The notes beneath the pieces were generated by a model, which was given only the letters and a program-made list of their open reading frames with translations, did no database searches and was not told where the DNA came from. From OCS116 sp051531935 (GTDB taxonomy: Bacteria > Pseudomonadota > Alphaproteobacteria > Rhizobiales > OSC116), in NCBI GenBank assembly GCA_051531935.1, contig JAOPTR010000006.1, positions 24,282 through 88,281 on the forward strand: 64,000 nt of DNA, read 5' to 3'. The translations under genes and the position numbers were made by a program. Shown piece after piece: positions 9,456-17,631 of the stretch (its first letter is position 1; the number at the start of each line of letters is the position of its first letter).

Positions 9456-10462
9456 TAATGAATGTCCTTATTTTGCACATGGGCAATGGCGTGCGGCAGT
9501 AATTCTTTCAGCACTTCAATGCCATCTTTCACTGCACCCGTGCTACCGGCCAAACAAACAATCAGCGTGTCTTTAATCACATAAGCCGATGAACGTGAAA
9601 TCCAAGTCGATAAAACATGGTCAGCGGCCGATGAACGTAATAATTCACCAATGCCCACCACTTCATAATCAGCAATGGATGAAATCACATCAGGGGTGAT
9701 GTCGCGAGGGGCTAACCCTGTGCCACCAGTGGTGAATATCAAATCCACCTTACCAATCAGGCCACCAATGTGGGTTTTTAGTTGCTCCTCGTCATCGGGT
9801 AATATTTTATAATCACCAATAGTCCCACCCAAAAACTCAACTTTTTCCATTAATATCTTACCCGAGCGGTCTTCATATTCGCCTCTGCTCGCACGGTCAC
9901 TCATCGTCACAATGGCAGCATTAATTCCCTCCATCGGGCGAGCGGATTGAGTCGGTAACAGCTCTTGCAATTTCTCAGGAATGCCATCAGGGTGAACCCA
10001 GAGGCCTTTTTTACCACCCTTTTTAATCAGCAATCTCACATCACTAATGCTCAAAGCAGGTTCTAGAGGCTTGGTTAAATCATATAGGGTCAATAAAGCC
10101 GCATTCACAGCAGCCAATGCTTCCATTTCAACACCTGTTTTGGCCGTTGTCGATACAATCGCATAAGCGCATACACTTAATGTTTCAGGTTCTAATTCCA
10201 AATAAATCGCCACATGATCAAGCAATAATGGGTGGCACATCGGTATCTGTTGCCAACAATTTTTTGCCCCCTGAACGCCGGCAATCTCGGCCAATTTCAA
10301 TACGTCACCTTTGGGTAATTTTTCGTCTCTAATGGCGGCAAAACCAATTTCCCGCACATATATGCGGCCCATTGTTATCGCTTGGCGAAATGTCGGGGCT
10401 TTGCGGGTAATGTCCGCCATATGGTATTTGCTATCCGCAAAAAAACTAGTTATGTCAGCCAA
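9455..10462 (-). CDS. moaCB: Bifunctional MoaC-MoaB fusion (cyclic pyranopterin monophosphate synthase / molybdopterin adenylyltransferase-like)
   Basis: Residues 1 to about 155 are MoaC. They include KGDVLKLAEIAGVQGAK, IPMCHPLLL, KTGVEMEALAAV and YDLTK. D128 and K131 fall at exactly the E. coli catalytic numbering. Residues of about 175-335 are a MoaB/MogA domain with AAIVTMSDRASRGEYEDRSG and FTTGGTGLAPRDITPD. The protein would thus form precursor Z and later adenylylate molybdopterin. Such fusions are known in some bacteria. No separate moaC, moaB or mogA is seen here. It follows moaA by one base. Confidence 0.93.
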   Translation of the reverse strand: MADITSFFADSKYHMADITRKAPTFRQAITMGRIYVREIGFAAIRDEKLPKGDVLKLAEIAGVQGAKNCWQQIPMCHPLLLDHVAIYLELEPETLSVCAYAIVSTTAKTGVEMEALAAVNAALLTLYDLTKPLEPALSISDVRLLIKKGGKKGLWVHPDGIPEKLQELLPTQSARPMEGINAAIVTMSDRASRGEYEDRSGKILMEKVEFLGGTIGDYKILPDDEEQLKTHIGGLIGKVDLIFTTGGTGLAPRDITPDVISSIADYEVVGIGELLRSSAADHVLSTWISRSSAYVIKDTLIVCLAGSTGAVKDGIEVLKELLPHAIAHVQNKDIH

Positions 10463-10463
10463 A

Positions 10464-11519
10464 TCAGCCTCCTATTGTCGATAAATTAGCAGTAAATCCT
10501 GTGTCGCCCAAAGCCAAAAAATGCGATGAGGCCTTGAATGACAATTGTTTTTGGATCAGTGCTTTTAATTCTTCTTGTTGATTTTCATTCTGTAATAAAT
10601 GTCGCAAACTTGTGCCTTGGTTGCCAAATAAACAAAGTCGCAAATCGCCTGTCGCGGTGATGCGCAAACGGTTACAACCCGTGCAAAAATCTTTCGAATA
10701 TGGTGCAATAAAACCGATGCTGCCCCTATAATCATCATGGCTAAGCTCAACAGCAGGGCCCGCATCATCTTCTCGTTGTTGCTTTTTCCAACCTTGTGCC
10801 AGGAGTCGATTTTGCAATGTTTCGGCAGCGATATGATACTGATTAAAATAGTCCAAGTTATCACCAGTTTGCATCAATTCAATATATCGAATGCTAATCG
10901 GCTTGTCTTTTACCAAGGCCATAAATTGCAGCAATTGATCATCATTCATGCCTTTTAGCAATACGGCATTCACTTTAACTTGTTCAAAACCAACCTCTAA
11001 AGCGCGCTCAATACCCGCCATTATTTCGGGCAATCTATCATGACCTGTTAACTTAGCAAATCGTACTTGGTCTAATGTGTCAATACTCACATTCAAGGCA
11101 TTTATACCCGCAGCATGCCACTTCTCAATATTCTGCTCTAATTTGTAACCATTGGTCGTCACGGCTAGTTTTTTTATGGCTTTATGGGTAGATATAGCTT
11201 GCACAATTTCGGTGAAATCTTTGCGCAAAGTTGGTTCGCCGCCCGTAAGACGTATTTTATGAGTGCCTAAATCAGCAAAGGCACGAACCAAATTCTCAAT
11301 CTCATGCAAGGCTAAAAACGCCTTTTTTGCCGTACATTTATAACCATTTGGCAGGCAATAATCACAAGAAAAATTGCAAACATCAGTGATCGAAATCCTA
11401 AGATATGGAAATTGTCGGCCAAAATTATCAGCCAGTTTTGGCGCAGGCGCGTTTAAGGCTGCGTTGTCAAACCGCGTCACCTCATGGCTTACCGAATTGT
11501 CGATAAGTGTATGCTTCAT
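10464..11519 (-). CDS. moaA: GTP 3',8-cyclase (radical SAM molybdenum cofactor enzyme A)
   Basis: First enzyme of Mo-cofactor synthesis. It rearranges GTP with two iron-sulfur clusters. The radical SAM cluster motif is CNFSCDYC. The C-terminal cluster is read as FCTGCNRLRITATGDLRLC. The GTP-contact RLTGGEPTLRKDF is present, and the protein ends in the functional Gly-Gly. The ATG at 11519 is chosen because AAGGAG lies just upstream; an ATG 45 bases earlier lacks one. It is the first gene of the moaA-moaCB-moeA-moaD-moaE operon and has a leader of about 108 bases from the predicted promoter. Confidence 0.96.
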   Translation of the reverse strand: MKHTLIDNSVSHEVTRFDNAALNAPAPKLADNFGRQFPYLRISITDVCNFSCDYCLPNGYKCTAKKAFLALHEIENLVRAFADLGTHKIRLTGGEPTLRKDFTEIVQAISTHKAIKKLAVTTNGYKLEQNIEKWHAAGINALNVSIDTLDQVRFAKLTGHDRLPEIMAGIERALEVGFEQVKVNAVLLKGMNDDQLLQFMALVKDKPISIRYIELMQTGDNLDYFNQYHIAAETLQNRLLAQGWKKQQREDDAGPAVELSHDDYRGSIGFIAPYSKDFCTGCNRLRITATGDLRLCLFGNQGTSLRHLLQNENQQEELKALIQKQLSFKASSHFLALGDTGFTANLSTIGG

Positions 11520-11633
11520 TACACACTCCTTTCCAAATACGGGAGACCATGGCGTTTCCAACATGACCCCGGTCTAAAAACCATATTTAACCAGTAAACT
11601 TAGGTTGGCAGACTTCAGAGTTATATAATTTTA

Positions 11634-11661
11634 GTTATAATCTATCCGCGACGTGCGTCAA
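11634..11661 (-). promoter_or_regulatory. Sigma70-type promoter for the moa operon
   Basis: On the minus strand TTGACG (11661-11656) and TATAAC (11639-11634) are 16 bases apart. Transcription would start near 11627 and leave about 108 untranslated bases before moaA. Mo-cofactor operons in other bacteria can carry a Moco riboswitch in this position. I could not match the riboswitch consensus by eye, so only the promoter is called. Confidence 0.5.
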
Positions 11662-11737
11662 TATAAATTGGCACGCCCAGCCATCGGCTCAGCGTATGAA
11701 GCAGCTATTATATATGTTAATTAAATTAAGGTCGCGG

Positions 11738-12097
11738 CTAAATCATCATAGAATTGTCTAGTGCATATTGCACTTCTTCTTCTTTTAGGTCCTTAAAGAA
11801 CTTGATGGCATAGCCAAAGTCACGGGTGGTTACAATCGTACCCGAAACCGATACACCATTTAAATCAAGTCCAATGGTTTCACCCTTACGTTCCAAAATA
11901 TACGATTGAGCAGGTCTAAAAATAGCACCACCTTGAGAAATCTCATTTATAATGCCCTCAAGTTTGGCAGATGTATCCAAAAACACCATTTTGCTGATGA
12001 AAGAACAATCATGTCGATCATATTTACGTATAAATTTATTGTTAGTAGGGGCGGGCTTTTTTCTAAATTTGCTCGGTATAAAACTAGATAATTGCAT
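11738..12097 (-). CDS. PilZ domain protein (cyclic-di-GMP receptor type)
   Basis: 119 residues, one PilZ domain. The first motif RxxxR is RKYDR (R24, R28). The second, normally D/NxSxxG, is EISQGG (52-57), with Glu replacing Asp. PilZ domains usually bind cyclic-di-GMP and change partner activity. The RxxxR is intact; the D-to-E change may weaken binding. The ATG is 2 bases after the stop of the MotA/TolQ-like gene, so both come from one transcript. This suggests second-messenger control of that complex. Confidence 0.82.
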   Translation of the reverse strand: MQLSSFIPSKFRKKPAPTNNKFIRKYDRHDCSFISKMVFLDTSAKLEGIINEISQGGAIFRPAQSYILERKGETIGLDLNGVSVSGTIVTTRDFGYAIKFFKDLKEEEVQYALDNSMMI

Positions 12098-12099
12098 AA

Positions 12100-13821
12100 T
12101 TATCTCCCCTCTGGGTTAAACATGTCATTGATGCTTTGTTGGTCATTGCTATCAATTTTATCATGGTCTTGGAAAGGCGGTGCCATGGGCGCTGTATCAA
12201 AATCGCCCACTGCCATTTGAAATTCATCCAGTTCAGCTTCCATAGGTGCTTCTGGCTGCGCTTCGCCACTCATTTCGCCATAATTATCAACAATGCGGTC
12301 AAATAAATCCCGAATAGAATGCGGTTGCGTTGGCTCTGTTTCAGGCGATGCAAACATTTGGCTCATAGATTTAAGCTGCATCACATCATCTGTACTCAAT
12401 TGGTTCACTTTAATCAAATTATCCAACTGGTTTACAATTTGCGTCAGCTCGTTGTCACCTTGTACAGGCGCAGCTTGCTGTTGTTGGTTGGCAAAATTCT
12501 GGTCTAGCAATTGGCGTAAATGGTCAATTTGTTCATTATGGTTGCGGCCCCAACGGCTCAAATTATTGTTCATGCTTCCCATGTTTTGGTCAACACGTGC
12601 ATCAATTTTGCGCACTTCATCAGCAATATTGGCTTTTAGCGAATGGTTGGCATGGTTTAATTCTTCAAGCTTCACTTCTAGGCGATTGTCCATATTCTGC
12701 ATATGATATGCCGTGGCTTCTTGTGCCGAAAACGCATCTGCTGTCTTGTCCAATAAATGCGAAAATTCTTTTTGCTGCGTGCTAATATTGGCAACCTGCA
12801 GCGCAAAATTAGAAAGCTCATCTTGGTCTCTCACACGTTGGTCAGCAAGTCCTTGTATAGATCCTGTCAGTGTCTCTAACTGGTCCTTAACCTTCTGGTT
12901 GGCTTCAATAGAATATTTAGCCACGCGGTATAATAAACGCAATTCACGATGGTCCAAAAGGCTCGTAGCATCCGCGCCAGAATGGCTAGCTGTTGCGCGG
13001 TTGGCATTAACATTGGCAGCTTGTTTGGCCTGCTCATCAATGGTGCTATCTTCGTCCAATTGTGCAGCGCCTGCGAGCCAGTTTTCAAAATGCATTTTCA
13101 ACAAGTCACCATGTTTAGCCGCAAAACGTGACATAAGCCCAAGTGTTAACGAGGTGATGAGGCCAAATAATGAAGATGAGAAACCTGTTGCCATACCGAC
13201 AAGTGGTTTTTGCAAATTGGTCATAAGTTTTTGAATCACCGCAATGCCTGCACCGCTCGATAAATCCAACCCACCAATAATTTCACCAACCGATGCCAAT
13301 GTACCCATCAGGCCAACAAAAGTACCAATCAAACCCATAAATACCAAAAGCCCAGTGATGTATTGCATCAAAGATTTTTGCTCAAACAAACGGCCATCCA
13401 CGCCATCAACCAATGTTTGCATGGTCGAAGGTGTGATGCGTAAACGGTTGCTACGTGCCATTTGCTCATAAATCATTTGGTAAGCTTGGCCTAAAATTTC
13501 AGGCTTTTTAAATAGAATGGGTGGTTTTTCACAACGGTGATACTTCCAAAAAGGGTCAAGCGCAATGCCGGATTCAGTCGCCAAAATATCCGAGTGAAAT
13601 TCTTGTAGCGATTCAAAGGCTACAATTTCATTGGGCATTTTGCGGGTGTTCACATAAAGCAATATAACGCCAAAAATAAAACCACCAATAATGCTCATGT
13701 TTAGGAAGACATTGGATTCCACAGCCGAAATCACAAATTCAATCTGCCAAATGGTCATCATAATTAAGAATGCAAGTATGCCAAGCATTCTGTATATTTG
13801 CATCCGCATTTCTTTTTTCAT
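12100..13821 (-). CDS. MotA/TolQ/ExbB-like proton-channel protein with long cytoplasmic tail
   Basis: 573 residues with four apparent membrane segments (about 11-33, 39-57, 152-175, 207-232). The last pair carries the MotA/TolQ core text FMGLIGTFVGLMGTLASVG and GMATGFSSSLFGLITSL. After residue 240 there is no membrane segment but a long Gln/Asn/Leu-rich region predicted as coiled coil. It ends in an acidic, disordered stretch. This design resembles ZorA-type motors rather than the short TolQ or ExbB. It lies between the MotB/OmpA-like gene and the PilZ gene in one operon with the ABC exporter. GAGAG precedes the ATG. What the motor drives is not known from sequence. Confidence 0.85.
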   Translation of the reverse strand: MKKEMRMQIYRMLGILAFLIMMTIWQIEFVISAVESNVFLNMSIIGGFIFGVILLYVNTRKMPNEIVAFESLQEFHSDILATESGIALDPFWKYHRCEKPPILFKKPEILGQAYQMIYEQMARSNRLRITPSTMQTLVDGVDGRLFEQKSLMQYITGLLVFMGLIGTFVGLMGTLASVGEIIGGLDLSSGAGIAVIQKLMTNLQKPLVGMATGFSSSLFGLITSLTLGLMSRFAAKHGDLLKMHFENWLAGAAQLDEDSTIDEQAKQAANVNANRATASHSGADATSLLDHRELRLLYRVAKYSIEANQKVKDQLETLTGSIQGLADQRVRDQDELSNFALQVANISTQQKEFSHLLDKTADAFSAQEATAYHMQNMDNRLEVKLEELNHANHSLKANIADEVRKIDARVDQNMGSMNNNLSRWGRNHNEQIDHLRQLLDQNFANQQQQAAPVQGDNELTQIVNQLDNLIKVNQLSTDDVMQLKSMSQMFASPETEPTQPHSIRDLFDRIVDNYGEMSGEAQPEAPMEAELDEFQMAVGDFDTAPMAPPFQDHDKIDSNDQQSINDMFNPEGR

Positions 13822-13900
13822 TTGGCGTCTCTCTTCACTTGCACTTATGCTTAATAAATAACTTAATTTACACGTTAAGTTCTAAAATTTTGGTTACAAT

Positions 13901-15094
13901 TTATGGCTTTATATAAATTTTTAATATTCCAGCCAGTTTCTCATCATCAACTTCTTTAACTTTTATAGATATGTTGCTAGGTTCTATTTCTAATTTCAGC
14001 AATTCATTGCGCGCTGCCATGGCACGATAAAATGCCAAACGACGTCTTTCACCCATCGAGCTTTGGTTTAAATTCACATAAGAGCGAATTTCAATTTTGC
14101 CCTGCTGTTGTACAATTTTCTTACTCGATAAAAATTCGCGAATTTCTTTAGCTGAGTTTTCATCAATCGTTACAGAATTACTGTCAAATATAAGGGTCAA
14201 TATGGCATTTGCACTCTGCACAATGTTGGCTTTAAAATCTCTAGCTGTGTCATCGGTGGCAATGGCAATTTGTTTACTTTCATCAACTTCTTGGCTCACC
14301 ACTTTCTGGCCATTTAACTCTTTTTCTGTTTTACGGTCTTGGCGCAGCTCATTGGCTAGTTTTATCGCAATCTTGCCGTCCAATTTTTCTTGCAATGCGG
14401 CTTGCATTTTTTGGCTTTCAAGCTTGTCGGCTTGGGCTTTGGCAGTCACTTTGGCTTTAATGGTTTCTTGTTTGGCGGCTTCAGCTTTGGCTTTTTCAGC
14501 TTCCGCTTTAGCCTTTTCAGTTTCCGCTTTGGCTTTTTGAACTTCCGTTTTTGTTTTGGCAGCTTCGGCTTCGGCTTTGGCTTTTTCGGCCTCTGCATTG
14601 GCTTTCTCGGCTTCTGCATTGGCTTTGGCGGCAGCGGCTTGTGCGGTTTCTAGTTTTAACTGCTCGGCCTTAATGTCATTTACAAGTTTTTCAGTCTTGG
14701 CTAAAGAAGCTTCGTTTTCAAGCTGTTCAATTTTAACCATTGCTTGGGCTGTTTGTTGTTCAGCTTTTGCCTGTTCAGCTTTGGCAATTGCCGCTGCAGC
14801 TTTGGCCTTGGCTTCATTTGCTAGGGCTAAAATATTGTCAGGGTCTTCATGCTTCTCAGGCTCTTCGCCGCTTCGGTTCGCTGGCTCGTTATCTAGCTCG
14901 GCTTTTTCAAAATATTGCTTGGTAACTTCCGATTTTTCATCGGATGTGCCAGCGGATGCTTTAATTTGCTGGGCAATTACAAAAATAACCACGCCCAAAA
15001 TAATCAGCAAAAAAGTCACGACCATAACGATCGTAGACAATGCGTCTACAAATCCAGGCCAATGATTTTCTGCTTCTTCTTGCCGACGTGCCAT
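13901..15094 (-). CDS. MotB/OmpA-like protein with an Ala-Lys-Glu coiled-coil stalk
   Basis: 397 residues. A short cytoplasmic N-terminus is followed by one membrane helix starting WPGFVDALSTIVMVVTFLL. Its Asp17 sits where MotB/TolR/ZorB proteins carry the proton-accepting aspartate. Residues of about 80-230 are low-complexity repeats of the type AEKAKAEAEKAKAE, a long periplasmic coiled coil. The last 110 residues look like a degenerate OmpA/MotB peptidoglycan-binding domain (LTLIFDSNSVTIDENS, then ERRRLAFYRAMAARNELL). It would be the stator partner of the downstream MotA-like protein, with the stalk spanning to the wall. Confidence 0.82.
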   Translation of the reverse strand: MARRQEEAENHWPGFVDALSTIVMVVTFLLIILGVVIFVIAQQIKASAGTSDEKSEVTKQYFEKAELDNEPANRSGEEPEKHEDPDNILALANEAKAKAAAAIAKAEQAKAEQQTAQAMVKIEQLENEASLAKTEKLVNDIKAEQLKLETAQAAAAKANAEAEKANAEAEKAKAEAEAAKTKTEVQKAKAETEKAKAEAEKAKAEAAKQETIKAKVTAKAQADKLESQKMQAALQEKLDGKIAIKLANELRQDRKTEKELNGQKVVSQEVDESKQIAIATDDTARDFKANIVQSANAILTLIFDSNSVTIDENSAKEIREFLSSKKIVQQQGKIEIRSYVNLNQSSMGERRRLAFYRAMAARNELLKLEIEPSNISIKVKEVDDEKLAGILKIYIKP

Positions 15095-15133
15095 ACTGTT
15101 ACTTGCTTACTCTAATGTTGTTGTTAAAAATCT

Positions 15134-17398
15134 CTAGCTTGCTTGTTCTTTTGTATTTGGCATTTGCCCGGTTTTAATGGCATGCATTACAATGTCTTTG
15201 GGGCCGTCCAGTTTTACCCGCCCGTCTTCCATCCAAATAATACGGTCAACCAAACCCAGTATAGGTGCGCGATGGGTCGCCACAATCAGCGTATTGTCGC
15301 CTATAAAACTTGGTAGGTTTCTCACCACAACGCTCTCTAATTGGTTGTCCAAGGCCGATGTCGGTTCGTCCAACAAATAAACTTTAGGTTGTCTCAATAG
15401 GCATTTTGCCAAGGCAACAGATTGCTTTTGCCCGCCAGATAAACGGTCGCCATTGGCGCCAACACTCATGCTATAGCCATCACTTTGTTTCGATACAAAA
15501 TCATGTATCCCTGTCATTTGCACGATACGCGCAAATAACTCATCGTCAATTTTATCAACCCCATTACAAATGTTTTTATAAAGAGTGTCGTTAAACAGAT
15601 CGTAATTTTGGCTCATATAAATGAGGCTCTTGCGCATGTCAGATGGTGAATATTGGCGAATGTCATGGCCATCAAGCATAATACGGCCTTGGTCAGCTTC
15701 ATAATAACGCACTGCCATGCGCATTAATGTGCTTTTACCGCAGCCCACTCTGCCAACAATACCCACTTTTTCACCATGTTTAATCTTAATGTTTAAACCT
15801 TCTAAAACATTGCCATCATCTGGGTTATAAGCAAAATTCACATTGGTAAAGTCTATATCACCTGTTATGTGGTTGTTATGAATGCGGCTTAAATCACCCG
15901 CTAACTCAAGCGGAGCGTTGAATATTTTTTCAATAGTGGCCGATGTATTGCGGTAATGATACGCCTTCACAATCAAGCCAAATAAAGCACTCATCGGTGC
16001 CATTGCACGGCCAACTAATAATGATGACGCTGCTAAACCACCAATGGTGATTAAGTTACCCTGCAACTGATAAACGCCAATAATTAATGTGAATACAATC
16101 ACCACTTGACTAATGACCACAGATGCTTGGCTAGAAAAAAAGCTATATTTACGTTCTTCATGGCCTGCGAATGCAGCGTTATCAATCAATCGTTCCCAAA
16201 CGCTTAAGCGTTTGTCTTCAATTGCTGTGGCTTTTATATTCTCAAATAAGTCGATGGTTTCGATGATGTGACTAGATTTTTCTTGGGCAAATTGTGTGGC
16301 CTTTGCAGCTTTTTTTCGGCTGAGCAAATAAGCAAAAACATGAATGATAAATATAAGCGCAACGCCAATAATAGGCGCAATTATTACAGCATTACCCAGA
16401 TGGAAAAGGATAAGCAAGATAACGGCAAAAAATGGCAAATCAACAATTATACTGACTAAAATTTGTGGCACCAATTGACTGATATTATCAAATTCTGAGG
16501 TCGAGTGGGACAGCCCGCCCGCATTTTCAGGCACATCTTTAAATTTCAGGCGCGATAAATGCTTAAATAATTTAGCCTGTAACTTTACGCTGGTTGCCAA
16601 ACCAATGGCATCGGTTAGGTTTTGGCGTAATAATTTCATGCATAGGTCAATGGCCATGGCAATCAAAACACCTATTGATAATACCCACAAAGTTTCAAAG
16701 GCCAAATGCGGAATGATACGGTCGTAAATCGACATAATGAACAGTGGAAGCGCCACGAGCATAAGGTTGCTCACAATGGCAGCAAACACCATCTGTATCA
16801 ATAATTTCTTGTGTTCACTAAATATACTGCCCAATACAGCGCCAAAAACATTGTAACTCTCAGCCGCAGTTTTTGGCTGTTTGGTTTTTTTAGTGTTTTT
16901 CTGTTTAATTTCGTCGGATGGCCGTAAAGTGATAATATGGCCTTCGCATTTTTTAGCAAATTCCTTAATTTTCACCTTTTCAATGGTTGAACCATCGGTA
17001 ATTTGAAAATATTTTTTATCCAATTTTGCCGTTAAAATAATGCAGGTATTATTTTCTAAAATCACTAAACATGGGTAATCACTTGGCTTTAATTTAGTCG
17101 GCTTTATGCTGACAATCTCTGAATTAATGCGCAATTCATCTGCAAGCGTAGAAAGGTTTTCAGGGGTTAAATCAAATGTTTGGTAAGCTTTATCTTCAAA
17201 TCGAACCGCATCAAATTGAATGTCATTCCATTCTCGTGCCAGAAGCCTAAAGCCATATTCAACGCTGATATTTTGGCACTGAATATAAGTATCTGATGTG
17301 GAATGTTGCTGTCTAATGGGCTTAATCGCACCAATAGCGCGTGACGCACCATTAGGCGCCTCATTTTGATTCGCAATTTTCCCCTCAATAGACTCCAT
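15134..17398 (-). CDS. Type I secretion ABC exporter with degenerate C39-like N-terminal domain
   Basis: 754 residues. The first 160 or so look like a C39 peptidase-like domain without a catalytic Cys-His pair, as in LapB/HlyB-type exporters that do not cleave their substrate. A six-helix membrane domain follows (about 195-475). The nucleotide-binding domain has Walker A GRVGCGKST, signature LSGGQKQSVAL and Walker B VYLLDEPTSALD. The start at 17398 is supported by AGGTG six bases before it; an upstream GTG is less likely. It is the first gene of an operon with the MotB-like, MotA-like and PilZ genes. Its substrate is not in the window. Confidence 0.9.
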   Translation of the reverse strand: MESIEGKIANQNEAPNGASRAIGAIKPIRQQHSTSDTYIQCQNISVEYGFRLLAREWNDIQFDAVRFEDKAYQTFDLTPENLSTLADELRINSEIVSIKPTKLKPSDYPCLVILENNTCIILTAKLDKKYFQITDGSTIEKVKIKEFAKKCEGHIITLRPSDEIKQKNTKKTKQPKTAAESYNVFGAVLGSIFSEHKKLLIQMVFAAIVSNLMLVALPLFIMSIYDRIIPHLAFETLWVLSIGVLIAMAIDLCMKLLRQNLTDAIGLATSVKLQAKLFKHLSRLKFKDVPENAGGLSHSTSEFDNISQLVPQILVSIIVDLPFFAVILLILFHLGNAVIIAPIIGVALIFIIHVFAYLLSRKKAAKATQFAQEKSSHIIETIDLFENIKATAIEDKRLSVWERLIDNAAFAGHEERKYSFFSSQASVVISQVVIVFTLIIGVYQLQGNLITIGGLAASSLLVGRAMAPMSALFGLIVKAYHYRNTSATIEKIFNAPLELAGDLSRIHNNHITGDIDFTNVNFAYNPDDGNVLEGLNIKIKHGEKVGIVGRVGCGKSTLMRMAVRYYEADQGRIMLDGHDIRQYSPSDMRKSLIYMSQNYDLFNDTLYKNICNGVDKIDDELFARIVQMTGIHDFVSKQSDGYSMSVGANGDRLSGGQKQSVALAKCLLRQPKVYLLDEPTSALDNQLESVVVRNLPSFIGDNTLIVATHRAPILGLVDRIIWMEDGRVKLDGPKDIVMHAIKTGQMPNTKEQAS

Positions 17399-17631
17399 GG
17401 TCCACACCTATTTTACTCTGTTTAAAGCGCACATATCATTGAAAAAATATTTATTTATTAAATCAAATAGTTAGCTAAAATTTACAAATTAATTTACTTC
17501 TTATTAATTACAAATATATATAAATGATTAACATTAACACTTTCTAAATGGCGACTTATTAGAAGGTCTAATTGTGCAGATTTATACCCAGTTTATGAAT
17601 GGATTAGATCAGATTAAGCAAAAGGGTTAGA

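Noticed and set aside
14097..15065. Long plus-strand ORFs rich in Ser/Ala or Phe/Gly opposite the MotB/OmpA-like gene
   Set aside because: They are mirror readings of the Ala-Lys-Glu coiled-coil repeats on the minus strand; composition is a direct result of the repeats and there is no ribosome site.
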